A stretch of DNA of 64,000 bases from Terasakiella sp033100395 (GTDB lineage Bacteria; Pseudomonadota; Alphaproteobacteria; Rhodospirillales; Terasakiellaceae), in contig NZ_JAWLVJ010000018.1 of NCBI RefSeq assembly GCF_033100395.1, positions 1 to 64,000 on the forward strand, given 5' to 3'. The translations under genes and the position numbers were made by a program. Shown piece by piece: positions 26,313 to 35,963 of the stretch. Numbering within the stretch: position 1 is the first letter of the stretch; each line of letters opens with the position of its first letter. Under the pieces are notes generated by a model. That model searched no databases and was not told the DNA's origin. It saw nothing but the letters and a program-made list of their open reading frames with translations.

Positions 26313-27211
26313 AGCGGGGTGAACTGCTGGGCGGCTGTTTCTTTGATCACATCGGCCATAGCCTGTGCGGCACGCGTCAGTGGATAATCCTTTGACCAGA
26401 CGAGGCTGGAAATCCGTTCAATCTTCGGATCAACGAGCGGCAGGGCGATGAGGCGATCCGCTTCGATATGGGATGTGCAGGCTTCATAAGACAAGATGGT
26501 GCTGCCAAGCCCGCGACAAACCAGTTCGGTATGAACCACCAGCGATTCAGCTTCCACCACCACATTCAGGGAAGCGCCGATTTTGCTTGCCTGCTTTTCG
26601 ATCATATCACGCAGGCCATGTTTGGGGCCGGGCAGGATGAAGGGTTCATTGAGTGCTTCCTGCAGTGTGATCTTGTTGCGCCCCTCCCATCGGTTTTCTG
26701 GTTTGGTGATAAAGAACAGGTTTTCTGACCAGAGCGGCTGGGCGCGCAATAGCGGACTGACGTTTCCTTCAAACAGAATCCCAATATCCAGACGACCATC
26801 CAGCAGACTGTCCTGCAAAGCACCGCTGAGCAACTGGGTGACGCGCAGTTTCACATTTGGATAATCGCTGTGAAACCTCTCCACAATCGGGCCTGCCAAA
26901 ACGGTGCCGACACTGGGTGGCAGACCTAAGCGAACCTCACCTGTGACTTCCCCTGCAAAGGTGGTCATGTCCATTTTAAGCCGTTCCATTCCTTCGGCCA
27001 GAATGCGCGCACGTGGGATCATACGGTGCCCTGCTTCGCTTAAAATCACGCCCCGGCCCGTGCGGATAAATAACGGCACGCCCGTATCTTCTTCCAGCAG
27101 GCGGATTTGTCGGCTAAGTGCAGGCTGGGTCACATTCAGCCGTTTTGCAGCTTTGGAAAGAGAGCCTGTTTCGGCCACATGCAGGAAGGTTCGCAGTTGT
27201 TTCAGGTCCAT
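26309..27211 (-). CDS. LysR-family transcriptional regulator
   Basis: A 300-residue LTTR with the N-terminal helix-turn-helix (QLRTFLHVAETGSLSKAAKRLNVTQPALSRQIRLLE) and a periplasmic-binding-like effector domain from about residue 90. It is divergent from an EamA transporter gene across an AT-rich gap, so that transporter is its most likely target. The co-inducer is unknown. Confidence 0.9.
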   Translation of the reverse strand: MDLKQLRTFLHVAETGSLSKAAKRLNVTQPALSRQIRLLEEDTGVPLFIRTGRGVILSEAGHRMIPRARILAEGMERLKMDMTTFAGEVTGEVRLGLPPSVGTVLAGPIVERFHSDYPNVKLRVTQLLSGALQDSLLDGRLDIGILFEGNVSPLLRAQPLWSENLFFITKPENRWEGRNKITLQEALNEPFILPGPKHGLRDMIEKQASKIGASLNVVVEAESLVVHTELVCRGLGSTILSYEACTSHIEADRLIALPLVDPKIERISSLVWSKDYPLTRAAQAMADVIKETAAQQFTPL

Positions 27212-27319
27212 GTTGCACCATAGTTATAACAATATTTTATATCTTTTAGAATAATATTGAATTTGGCTTATGTCATGGAAAAGCGTAAGACTGGCCGTAG
27301 ATTTACTGAAAGTGATCTT

Positions 27320-28264
27320 ATGAGCGACCAACACACATCAGACCCTACAGCGATTATTTTCGTCTTCCTGGCGACGGTTGCGCTGGCCTTTAAAGGGGTA
27401 TTTGCCAAGTTTGCCTATCTGGCGGACATGAGCGTTGATGCGTTGTTGTTGTTGCGTTTTGGGATTGCAGCGCCGTTGTTCTGGGTTGGTGTTTATGTGC
27501 TGGCACGAAAATCCGCGTCTCTGAGCTGGGCACAATGGAAGGCCTGCAGCTTTGCTGGTCTGATGTTTTTCTTTGCGACCTATTGTGATTTTACCGCCAT
27601 TTCCAAAATCGGTGTCAGTGTATCGCGTTTGATCCTCTTTACCTTCCCCATGATCGTGATGCTGATTAATGCGGTTTTATCCAAACGTATGCCGAGCTTG
27701 CATCAATGGATCGTGTTTGCGGTGACTTACTTTGGTATCCTGCTGGTCATGGCACCAACCGGGATGGACGCACTGGACGGGTTTGACTGGAATGGCGCGG
27801 CCTGGGCCTTAGGGTCAGCGGTAACCTATGCGGTCTATCTGGTGAGTTCCCAAGAGATCATGAAGTCTATCGGATCGGTGCGTTTTACCGCAGCATCCGG
27901 TACCATCACCCTGGCAGTCATGCTGGCGGTGATCCCCATCAGTGCCGCATCCGGCAGTCTGATCTTTCCGACAGATGGTGTGTTCTGGGGGGCACTGATT
28001 GCTATTTTCTGCACCGTCTTGCCGTTCTTTATGTTGTTTGAAGGGATCAAACGCTGCGGGGCAACGCAGGCCAGCCTGATCACCTTGTCCGGTCCGATCC
28101 TGACGGTGATTGCCGCCTGGTTGATCCTGGATGAAACTTTAAGCTCTATTCAGATTGTCGGTGCGGTGATTACAATCGCGGGTGTCAGCAGTCTGAAAGC
28201 AGCCTGGCTGGTCAATTCAATACGTAAAATCTTTTCCAGGGAAAAGATGCTGAAATCCTTCTAG
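27320..28264 (+). CDS. EamA-type (DMT superfamily) transporter
   Basis: A 314-residue protein with ten predicted transmembrane helices in two EamA repeats (FKGVFAKFAYLADMSVDALLLLRFG at the start; FFMLFEGIKRCGATQASLITLSGPI near 245). Members export amino acids or other metabolites across the inner membrane. ATG 27320 is preferred; 27257 would add 21 charged residues. The divergent LysR protein probably controls it. Confidence 0.87.
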   Translation: MSDQHTSDPTAIIFVFLATVALAFKGVFAKFAYLADMSVDALLLLRFGIAAPLFWVGVYVLARKSASLSWAQWKACSFAGLMFFFATYCDFTAISKIGVSVSRLILFTFPMIVMLINAVLSKRMPSLHQWIVFAVTYFGILLVMAPTGMDALDGFDWNGAAWALGSAVTYAVYLVSSQEIMKSIGSVRFTAASGTITLAVMLAVIPISAASGSLIFPTDGVFWGALIAIFCTVLPFFMLFEGIKRCGATQASLITLSGPILTVIAAWLILDETLSSIQIVGAVITIAGVSSLKAAWLVNSIRKIFSREKMLKSF

Positions 28265-28275
28265 GCTTACAGAGA

Positions 28276-28304
28276 AAAAGCCGGATGAAAAACATCCGGC
28301 CTTT
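28276..28304. terminator. Bidirectional terminator between the EamA and ETF-QO genes
   Basis: GCCGGATG (28280-28287) pairs with CATCCGGC (28293-28300) around a 5-nt loop, with A4-5 before and T4 after, so both convergent transcripts can end here. Confidence 0.8.
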
Positions 28305-28326
28305 TAAAGGTAATCTATTGTTATGA

Positions 28327-29961
28327 TTACATGTTTGGATAGTTCGGGCCACCCATGCCTTCTGGTGTTGTCCAGTTGATGTTCTGGGTTGGATCCTTGA
28401 TATCACAGGTTTTGCAGTGCAGGCAGTTGGCGAAGTTGATTTGTAGTTTAACATCATCACCTTCGCCGACATATTCATAAACACCAGCTGGGCAGAATCG
28501 GACTTCGGGGCCAGCATATTTTGCCCAGTTGGTCGAAACTGGAACACTGTCATCCAGAAGTTTCAAATGGCACGGCTGGCTTTCTTCATGTGCTGTGTTT
28601 GAAATAAACACAGAAGACAGTTTATCAAAGCTGATCTTGCCATCCGGTTTGGGATAGTCGATCTTTGGCTGACTGGCCGCTGGTTTCAGTGCATCGTGAT
28701 CTGTGTGCGGATATTTCAGCGTCCATGGTTCACGTCCACCTGTCAGATAGGTCGTGAAACCGGAATACATCAGACCACCGAAGAAACCCCATTTAGCAAA
28801 GCTTGGGCGGATGTTGCGCACTTTGTAAAGTTCATCCCAGATGTAAGATGCTTTGATGTTGGCGCTATATTGTGTTGGTTCAACCGGCGCGTCTTCCTGC
28901 ATACAGAGATCGAAGATGGCGTTGGCCGCTTCGATACCGGATTGCATGGCGTTGTGTGTCCCTTTGATTTTCGGAACGTTCAGGAAGCCAGCCCCACAGC
29001 CTGTCAGACAGCCGCCCGGGAAAGTCAGTTTTGGCAGAGACTGGAACCCGCCTTCGGCCAGTGCACGTGCACCGTAAGACACACGACGACCGCCTTCAAA
29101 GGTTTTGCGAATTTCAGGATGTGTCTTGAAACGCTGGAATTCATCAAACGGGGACAGGTGTGGGTTTTGGTAATCCAGACCCACAACAAAACCAACGGCA
29201 ACCTGATTGTTGTCCAGGTGATACAGGAAAGATCCGCCGTATGTTTTTGTGTCCAGTGGCCAGCCTGTGGTGTGGATGATCTTGCCTTCGGAATGCTTTT
29301 CAGGTTCGATTTCCCACAGCTCTTTAATGCCGATCCCATAAGTCTGGTGGTCTGCATCTTTTCGCAGGTCAAACTTTTCCATCAGTTCTTTGGTCAGGGA
29401 CCCGCGCACACCTTCTGAGAAGATGGTGTATTTGGCGTGCAGTTCCACACCGGGTTCAAAGTTCGGACCTTCGGAGCCATCTTTTTCACGACCCATGTCC
29501 CCTGTCGCGATCCCTTTAACGGAACCATCTTCGCGATAGAGCACTTCGCAAGCCGCAAAGCCGGGGTAGACTTCCACGCCCATTTCTTCGGCCTGTTCAC
29601 CCAGCCAGCGACAGACGTTACCCAACGACACAATATAGTTACCTTTGTTGTGCATCTGTGGCGGGGTTGGCAGTTTTCTGGACCCGGTTTCTGTCAGGAA
29701 AAGGAAGCTGTCTTCTTTGGCTTCAACGGTCAGCGGTGCGCCCTTCTCTTTCCAGTCCGGGAAGAGTTTGCTTAGAGGACCTGTTTCAATGACAGCACCG
29801 GACAGGATATGGGCGCCGATTTCGGATCCTTTTTCCACGACACAGACAGTTAGTTCTTTTTCATTTTCCTGTGCGAGTTGGCTTAGCTTGATGGCCGCAG
29901 ACAGACCAGATGGTCCACCCCCTACGATCACCACATCAAATTCCATGGATTCACGTTCCAT
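28327..29961 (-). CDS. Electron transfer flavoprotein-ubiquinone oxidoreductase
   Basis: A 544-residue inner-membrane-associated enzyme that passes electrons from reduced ETF (fed by acyl-CoA and amino-acid dehydrogenases) to ubiquinone. FAD binding is at VVIVGGGPSGLSAA (about 9-22). The C-terminal 4Fe-4S ferredoxin domain has CPAGVYEY and CLHCKTCDI. Length is normal. ATG 29961 has a good AAGGAAG upstream; ATG 29946 is the alternative. It fits with the two crotonase genes in the window in fatty-acid oxidation. Confidence 0.95.
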   Translation of the reverse strand: MERESMEFDVVIVGGGPSGLSAAIKLSQLAQENEKELTVCVVEKGSEIGAHILSGAVIETGPLSKLFPDWKEKGAPLTVEAKEDSFLFLTETGSRKLPTPPQMHNKGNYIVSLGNVCRWLGEQAEEMGVEVYPGFAACEVLYREDGSVKGIATGDMGREKDGSEGPNFEPGVELHAKYTIFSEGVRGSLTKELMEKFDLRKDADHQTYGIGIKELWEIEPEKHSEGKIIHTTGWPLDTKTYGGSFLYHLDNNQVAVGFVVGLDYQNPHLSPFDEFQRFKTHPEIRKTFEGGRRVSYGARALAEGGFQSLPKLTFPGGCLTGCGAGFLNVPKIKGTHNAMQSGIEAANAIFDLCMQEDAPVEPTQYSANIKASYIWDELYKVRNIRPSFAKWGFFGGLMYSGFTTYLTGGREPWTLKYPHTDHDALKPAASQPKIDYPKPDGKISFDKLSSVFISNTAHEESQPCHLKLLDDSVPVSTNWAKYAGPEVRFCPAGVYEYVGEGDDVKLQINFANCLHCKTCDIKDPTQNINWTTPEGMGGPNYPNM

Positions 29962-29996
29962 AGTCCGGCTTCCTTCCTAAATATTTCCAGTAGTAT

Positions 29997-30077
29997 TGTT
30001 CATGTTGCGAACATTATTATCACTTTTATGCGTCGCAACATAGAAAAAATGCACAAACTTGTGAACCTTTCTGTTCA
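29997..30077. promoter_or_regulatory. Two inverted repeats in the ETF-QO / uracil-DNA glycosylase divergent region
   Basis: TGTTC-N7-GAACA (29997-30013) and TGAAC-N6-GTTCA (30062-30077) lie between the two divergent genes. They recall GAAC/GTTC half-sites of alphaproteobacterial LexA boxes, but those are direct repeats (GTTC-N7-GTTC), so this is not a standard SOS box. Possible operators. Confidence 0.3.
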
Positions 30078-30106
30078 AATAAAACGAACTTTGCTAGTTA
30101 TTCAGC

Positions 30107-30964
30107 ATGAATGAGCAGTCAAACACCACTTATAACGATCCTTTTGACCCCGTCGCCCTGCTGAAATGGTATGTGGAGATGGGCGTGGACGAATGTATCA
30201 CGGACGAATCCATCGACCGTTACGCCCTATCTGCAGAAATGCTGGCGAAAAAACAAGCTGCCCAATCCGCACCCGCTCCGCAAGGCAAGCCGATGGGGCA
30301 GCAGCAAGCCGCACCTCAGCCTCAGCAGGTTAAGGCCACCGATGAAATGGTGCAGCAGGCCGTATCCATGGCGGGCAAGGCGGAAAATATCGATCAGTTA
30401 AAAGAAGCCGTTATGGCCTTTGAAGGCTGCCATCTCAAAAAGACGGCGATGAACACGGTCTTTTCCGATGGTAATCCAAAGGCTGAGATCATGTTTATCG
30501 GCGAAGCTCCGGGCACAGAAGAAGACCGTGTGGGCACACCTTTTGTCGGGCCGAACGGGGAATTGCTGGATAAGATGTTGCAGTCCTGCGGGCTGGAAAA
30601 AGAAATTGGCGATCGATCCAATGTCTATCTGACCAACGTCCTGTTTTGGCGACCACCAGGCAACCGTCCGCCGACCTTAAGTGAGATTGCGGTCTGTCTA
30701 CCGTTTGTGGAACGTCACATTGAATTGGTGGATCCGAAAGTCGTCGTCTTGTTGGGGGGCGCAGCGGCCAAAGCGGTGTTGGGCCATCACGAAGGGATAT
30801 CACGTTTGCGCGGGCGCTGGTTTGATCATGCATCGCCCAAGTTGTCTCGCCCGGTGCAGGCAACGGCGCTGTTTCATCCTGCTTATTTGTTACGTTCGCC
30901 TGCACAAAAAAGACGGGCCTGGGGGGATTTGTTAAAGATCGTTGAAAAACTTCAATCTTTATAA
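30107..30964 (+). CDS. Uracil-DNA glycosylase, family 4/5 type
   Basis: A 285-residue glycosylase that removes uracil from DNA. The active-site motif 1 GEAPGTEED is at 132-140 and the C-terminal motif HPAYLLRSPAQKR near 265. A Gln/Ala/Pro-rich, probably flexible stretch occupies about 50-80, typical of alphaproteobacterial members. Of the CxxC that begins the usual iron-sulfur ligand set, only Cys108 (EGCHL) is seen, so the cluster may be altered or absent. A terminator follows directly. Confidence 0.87.
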   Translation: MNEQSNTTYNDPFDPVALLKWYVEMGVDECITDESIDRYALSAEMLAKKQAAQSAPAPQGKPMGQQQAAPQPQQVKATDEMVQQAVSMAGKAENIDQLKEAVMAFEGCHLKKTAMNTVFSDGNPKAEIMFIGEAPGTEEDRVGTPFVGPNGELLDKMLQSCGLEKEIGDRSNVYLTNVLFWRPPGNRPPTLSEIAVCLPFVERHIELVDPKVVVLLGGAAAKAVLGHHEGISRLRGRWFDHASPKLSRPVQATALFHPAYLLRSPAQKRRAWGDLLKIVEKLQSL

Positions 30965-30966
30965 AA

Positions 30967-30990
30967 GCCGCAGATTCTTGCGGTTTTTGT
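30967..30990 (+). terminator. Terminator of the uracil-DNA glycosylase gene
   Basis: CCGCA (30968-30972) pairs with TGCGG (30979-30983) and is followed by TTTTTG, three bases after the stop codon. Confidence 0.65.
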
Positions 30991-31114
30991 AAAAATGTAT
31001 TACTTTGTTGCAGTTGCGTTGTAAAAACTGAACAGCCTTTTGAATCAGATCCTTAGGGCTGTTTTTTAATTTAACGCTATATATAGTGTATGAAGATAGA
31101 TTTGCTTAATAGAT

Positions 31115-32914
31115 ATGGTATTTGACTTTACGAAATGGATAGCGGCTTTTGCCTTGGGGGCTATCCTGATCAGCACGACACCGTCGGTTGCAGATGATGT
31201 CCAACTGGCCTCTTTGCCGGATGGGGGTGAACTGTCACTGGACCTGCCAGAAGTGCTGGATGACAAGAACCTCGCGCTCTATAAGCAGATTTTCGAGGTG
31301 CAGGAACGTGGTCGCTGGAAAAAGGCGGATAAGCTGATCAAGCAACTGACAGACCAGACCTTGATGGGCCATGTGCAGGCGCAACGCTATCTTCATCCGA
31401 CCAAATACCGTTCACGCTATAAAGAACTACGCCGCTGGTTGGTGAAATATCACGACCACCCGCAGGCCAAACGCATCTATGATCTGGCGAAGAAACGCCG
31501 CCCGAAAAATGCCCTTAACCCGAAGCGCCCCTCTGGGCAATATCTCAGTGGGTCGGGCTATGATGCAACGGGGCACGCCTCCAAGGTCTATGCACCGCGC
31601 AAACGTTTAAGCAAAGCCAAGGCACGCAAGGCGGCTGGCTATACCCGCAAGATGCGCTACTACACCCGCAAGGGCTGGACCAAATCGGTCAAACGCTTGC
31701 TGCGTACAAAAGAAGTGCATCAACTTTTGCATCGTGGACAAATAGATCAGGCACGTACTTGGCTGGCGGCTGGTTATTATGCCGATGGGCGTGACCAATG
31801 GGCCTATGACTGGGCACAAAAAGCGGTCAAGCGATCTGGCAAATATATCCCGACGGCACATTGGGTCGCGGGTCTTGCATCCTGGCGCATGGGCAAACGC
31901 GAACAGGCGGCCCATCATTTTAAACATGTGACAGAATCAAAATATTCATCTGACTGGATGGTGTCAGCAGGTTCTTACTGGGCCGCACGGGCTTACTTGC
32001 TGGAGCGTAAACCTGAACAGGTGAATTACTGGCTGGCGAAGGCTGCCGAACATCCGCGCACTTTTTATGGGTTGCTGGCAAACCGCGCGCTGGGGTATGA
32101 GGCTGTCTTTGACTGGACCTATCCTGAAATTGATGCAGATGAACTGGCTGACCTGACCACCCATAAACCGGGTCGTCGTGCGCTTGCCTTGTTGCAGTTG
32201 GGGCAGGATGAAACGGCTGAAAAAGAATTCCGCAAAGCCTACAGCAAGGCAGATGTGGACGGGCGCAAAGCTATGTTGGCCATTGCCATGCGCAGCAATA
32301 TGCCGTCTTTCAGCATGCGATTGGCATCACAATTGGCGCGTTCTGGCGTGGATGTGCCGGACGGCGCGCTTTATCCACTGCCGAAATGGCAGCCAAAAGC
32401 TGGTTTTAAGGTGGACCGGGCTTTGATCTTTGCCTTGATGCGTCAGGAGTCAGGTTTTAACCCCAAGGCAAAATCTTATGCTGGGGCCAAAGGGCTGATG
32501 CAACTGATGCCGGGTACCGCAAGTTTTGTGGCGCGCGATCGTCGTATGCGTTGGAGTAAAAAACTGTTTGAGCCGGAAACCAATATTCATCTTGGTCAGA
32601 ATTACATCAATATGCTGTTGGAAGAAAAGTACATCGGTGGTGATCTTTTTCATCTGACCGCCGCCTGGAATGGTGGGCCGGGGAATCTGAATAAATGGAA
32701 GCGTGGGGTCAAACATGAAGATGATCCACTTTTGTTTATCGAAAGTATTCCATCGCGTGAAACCCGGATTTTCATTGAACGGGTGCTGACAAATTTCTGG
32801 GTCTATCGTGACCGGATGGGACAGGAAGCGCCAACACTTGACGCCATCGCGTCCGGAACCTGGCCGATGTATGAAAGTCAGGACAAACATTCTGTCGAAC
32901 TGGCAAAAAATTAA
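31115..32914 (+). CDS. Soluble lytic murein transglycosylase (GH23)
   Basis: A 599-residue periplasmic enzyme that cleaves peptidoglycan glycan strands to 1,6-anhydro products. A signal peptide (about 1-25, ending SVADD) precedes a long alpha-superhelical domain, and the C-terminal SLT domain has the catalytic glutamate in FALMRQESGFNPKAKS (near 445) plus AKGLMQLMPGTA and AWNGGPGNLNKW. Length and order match Slt70. Region 32915-33016 after it holds no visible element. Confidence 0.92.
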   Translation: MVFDFTKWIAAFALGAILISTTPSVADDVQLASLPDGGELSLDLPEVLDDKNLALYKQIFEVQERGRWKKADKLIKQLTDQTLMGHVQAQRYLHPTKYRSRYKELRRWLVKYHDHPQAKRIYDLAKKRRPKNALNPKRPSGQYLSGSGYDATGHASKVYAPRKRLSKAKARKAAGYTRKMRYYTRKGWTKSVKRLLRTKEVHQLLHRGQIDQARTWLAAGYYADGRDQWAYDWAQKAVKRSGKYIPTAHWVAGLASWRMGKREQAAHHFKHVTESKYSSDWMVSAGSYWAARAYLLERKPEQVNYWLAKAAEHPRTFYGLLANRALGYEAVFDWTYPEIDADELADLTTHKPGRRALALLQLGQDETAEKEFRKAYSKADVDGRKAMLAIAMRSNMPSFSMRLASQLARSGVDVPDGALYPLPKWQPKAGFKVDRALIFALMRQESGFNPKAKSYAGAKGLMQLMPGTASFVARDRRMRWSKKLFEPETNIHLGQNYINMLLEEKYIGGDLFHLTAAWNGGPGNLNKWKRGVKHEDDPLLFIESIPSRETRIFIERVLTNFWVYRDRMGQEAPTLDAIASGTWPMYESQDKHSVELAKN

Positions 32915-33016
32915 GCTCCATTGATTGGGCAGACTAAAGGGTGATTGACCATCCTCAATTTCTGTTCCATCTAATGTGTCTAGGTTTGCCTGACTGTTTA
33001 TATAAGAGGAAGTTTC

Positions 33017-33553
33017 ATGTCCAAGATCGAAGGGGAACGCGAGTTCCAGTCTCTGAATATCGCTATTATCACTGTGTCTGATACCCGCACCTTTGAAAAT
33101 GACAAGTCGGGCGATACGCTGGTCGGTCGTATTGAAGGGGCAGGGCACAAAGTTTATGAACGTCTGATCCTGAAGGATGAGGCCGATGCCATCGCAGACC
33201 AACTGCGCGCCTGGGCGGATAATTCAGAAGTGGACGTTGTCATCACGACAGGTGGCACAGGTGTGACCGGTCGTGATGTAACGCCGGAAGCTTTCAAGCA
33301 GGTGATCGAAAAAGAAATTCCGGGCTTTGGTGAAATTTTCCGCATGCTGTCTTATCAGAAAATCAAAGCTTCCACCATTCAGTCACGTGCGATGGCGGGT
33401 GTGGTGAATGCGACATATATGTTTGCTTTGCCCGGTTCCAGCGGGGCGGTGAAAGACGCTTGGGATGACATCCTGGAGCATCAGCTGGATGCACGCACAC
33501 GTCCGTGTAACTTTGTTGAACTGATGCCACGTTTGAACGAACATTTACGTTAA
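33017..33553 (+). CDS. moaB: Molybdenum cofactor biosynthesis protein B
   Basis: A 178-residue MoaB/Mog-fold protein that adenylylates molybdopterin before molybdenum insertion. Motifs TVSDTRTFENDKSGD (about 18-32), VVITTGGTGVTGRDVTPEA (about 74-92) and the PGSSGAVKDAW segment near 137 are clear. AGAGGAAG precedes the ATG. It is in a single-gene unit; moeB at 38899-39693 is the only other adenylyltransferase of this type nearby. Confidence 0.92.
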   Translation: MSKIEGEREFQSLNIAIITVSDTRTFENDKSGDTLVGRIEGAGHKVYERLILKDEADAIADQLRAWADNSEVDVVITTGGTGVTGRDVTPEAFKQVIEKEIPGFGEIFRMLSYQKIKASTIQSRAMAGVVNATYMFALPGSSGAVKDAWDDILEHQLDARTRPCNFVELMPRLNEHLR

Positions 33554-33628
33554 TTTCTAGTGCTTCGCTGTATTATTTTGAAATATTCAAGTTCTTGCAA
33601 TTAAGCAGGAAATTCATGATGATAGGGT

Positions 33629-35947
33629 ATGTCAGTACATCGTCATGAAAGTAATGCGGGTGGCAAATCCCCATTGGGGGAAGATATGTCAAAGCTGCAG
33701 GCCATTTTGGAAAAAGGGCCTGCCATTCTGTATCATTGCCAATCTTACTGGGAATTTGATTTTATCAGTCCCAACGTAACTGATCTTCTTGGCTGGTCTC
33801 AGCAGGATTTGATGGATCGTGCCTTTTTTATGGGAGAGATCGTTCATCCTGATGATGTGGAACGTGTCCGCCTGGAAATCCCGAAACTATTTGAAACAGA
33901 TCAGCATGTGCTGGAATATCGCCTGCGCACCAAGGCTGGGGACTATATCTGGATTCGGGATGAAGTGCGTCATATTGTGGGCGTGGAAGAATGTTCAGAA
34001 GGGTTCGTCGGTCAAATTAGTGATAATGCCAAACGTAAGGCGGCTGCCCTGTCGCTGACGGAAAGTGAACTGAAGTACCGGGCAATCTTTGAAACTGTGC
34101 TTGAAGGGGTCATCACCATTGACTGGCGCGGGATCATTCAGGATGTCAACCACGCAGCTGTGGAAATTTTTGGCTATAGCCCAGAAGAGATTATTGGCAA
34201 AAATGTATCGGTTTTAATGCCCAAACCGTATGCTCAGGAACATGATGGTTATTTGGCAAATTACCATAAGACACATCGCACAAAAGTGATCGGGGTTGGG
34301 CGATCGGTCAGTGGAAAGCGTAAAAATGGGGAGGTGTTTGACATGCACCTTTCTGTCAGCGAACTGGACCTGCCAACGGGGAAATGTTTTGTCGGTTGTG
34401 TGCGCGATACATCTATGCGCACCCAGGCAGAGCAGGCCCTTCGTACCAGTCAAGAACGTCTGCGCATGAGCCAACAAGTCGGCAAGATCGGCACCTGGGA
34501 CTGGCATTTGGTGGATGACGTCCTTTATTGGTCCGATCAGGTGCCTCCCTTGTTGGGCTTAGCCGTCAATCAATCGGAAGTGCGCGGTGAACGGCTGGTG
34601 GACTGGGTCCATCCCGATGATCTGGCGCGTGTAAAAGCAGCTGTTCATGACTGTATTAAGAATGGCACTGAATTTAAGCAGGAACATCGCGTGCGCTGGC
34701 CGGATGGCACGGTACGCTGGGTTCTTGAACATGGCAATATCATTCAGGACGACGCAGGCCAACCTGTTAGAATGATTGGTGTTATTCTGGATATGACAGA
34801 AACCAAAACCCGTGAAGACGAATTGCGGGTGGCACGTGAAAATGCGGATCAGGCAAATAAAGCCAAGTCAGAGTTTTTATCAAAAATGAGCCACGAATTA
34901 CGCACGCCCTTAAATGCGATATTGGGGTTTGCGCAATTATTGGGTATCAGCCGCAAACATGCTTTGTCAGATCGACAGCAGACGCAGGTCGATCAGATCG
35001 TTCAGGCCGGGCATCATCTGCTGGAATTGATCAACGAAATTCTGGACCTTTCCCGTATCGAAGCGGGACGTTTGAACCTGAATTTGGAAAATATCTCTTT
35101 GCAATCCGTTGTAGATGACTGTCTGCCGCTGGTGGAAACGTTGGCACGGGAACAAAAGGTTCATCTGAATTGTGAAGGCGATATGGAGGTGCAGCTTTGT
35201 GTGGACCGTACCCGTCTGAAGCAGGTTTTGCTGAACCTGCTTTCCAATGCCATCAAATATAACAAAGAGGACGGACATGTCTGGCTGGACGTTCGTCGGA
35301 AAGGTCAGGGCGTGATCCGGATTTCCGTGCGTGATGACGGGATCGGTATTGGAGAAGAATATCAGGATGAATTGTTTAAACCGTTTCATCGCCTGGGCGC
35401 AGAAGTGGGTGATGTTGAAGGTACCGGGGTCGGCCTGACCCTGACCAAGCAACTGGTTGAAATTATGGGCGGGATCATCGACTTTGAAAGCCAGCAGGGA
35501 CATGGTTCGCGGTTCTGGATTGAACTGCATGTGGCAGATGGTGCTGTTGAGGAACCCATGATTGCTGAAAATTTCGCCCTAAAGGAACAGAAAAAATTGC
35601 TCTATCTCAATGATCATTCTGATAATGTGGATATGATGTCACAACTTGTCCGGATGGTGGATGGGGTGGAGCTTGTGTTGAAAAAAGAATGGCTGAACTG
35701 GAAAGCCGTACTGGAAGAAATTGAACCGGATGTTCTGGTTCTGGATGTGCGAATGGATCGTTTGGACAATTTATCTGTCGTCCAATCCATAAAAGAAGAT
35801 GAAAAATACAAAAAAATCCCAATTTTGGGGGTAAGCAGTGAAACAGATCAGGGAGTCGTCATGAAGGCTGAAGAGGCTGGGGTTGATGAATGTTTTATAA
35901 AACCTTTGAATCTCTCTTCATTTGTTGAAAAACTGAAAGCCTTGTAA
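33629..35947 (+). CDS. PAS-domain sensor histidine kinase with C-terminal receiver (cytoplasmic hybrid kinase)
   Basis: A 772-residue soluble protein without membrane segments. Three PAS domains come first (about 28-135, 145-265 and 285-395), then HisKA with phospho-acceptor His422 (KMSHELRTPLN), the HATPase with N-box LLSNAIKYNKED and G-boxes DDGIGIG and GTGVGLTL, and a receiver-like domain (about 655-772) with acceptor Asp706 (LVLDVRM) and Lys in FIKPL; the acidic pocket appears as LNDHSDN. Start 33629, or ATG 33686 with a better GGGGAAG. It is 16 bp upstream of the HD-GYP regulator, its likely partner. Confidence 0.9.
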   Translation: MSVHRHESNAGGKSPLGEDMSKLQAILEKGPAILYHCQSYWEFDFISPNVTDLLGWSQQDLMDRAFFMGEIVHPDDVERVRLEIPKLFETDQHVLEYRLRTKAGDYIWIRDEVRHIVGVEECSEGFVGQISDNAKRKAAALSLTESELKYRAIFETVLEGVITIDWRGIIQDVNHAAVEIFGYSPEEIIGKNVSVLMPKPYAQEHDGYLANYHKTHRTKVIGVGRSVSGKRKNGEVFDMHLSVSELDLPTGKCFVGCVRDTSMRTQAEQALRTSQERLRMSQQVGKIGTWDWHLVDDVLYWSDQVPPLLGLAVNQSEVRGERLVDWVHPDDLARVKAAVHDCIKNGTEFKQEHRVRWPDGTVRWVLEHGNIIQDDAGQPVRMIGVILDMTETKTREDELRVARENADQANKAKSEFLSKMSHELRTPLNAILGFAQLLGISRKHALSDRQQTQVDQIVQAGHHLLELINEILDLSRIEAGRLNLNLENISLQSVVDDCLPLVETLAREQKVHLNCEGDMEVQLCVDRTRLKQVLLNLLSNAIKYNKEDGHVWLDVRRKGQGVIRISVRDDGIGIGEEYQDELFKPFHRLGAEVGDVEGTGVGLTLTKQLVEIMGGIIDFESQQGHGSRFWIELHVADGAVEEPMIAENFALKEQKKLLYLNDHSDNVDMMSQLVRMVDGVELVLKKEWLNWKAVLEEIEPDVLVLDVRMDRLDNLSVVQSIKEDEKYKKIPILGVSSETDQGVVMKAEEAGVDECFIKPLNLSSFVEKLKAL

Positions 35948-35963
35948 GACGGAAAGAAAAATA

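Noticed and set aside
29997..30013. LexA (SOS) box
   Set aside because: The alphaproteobacterial box is a direct repeat GTTC-N7-GTTC; here the half-sites are inverted.
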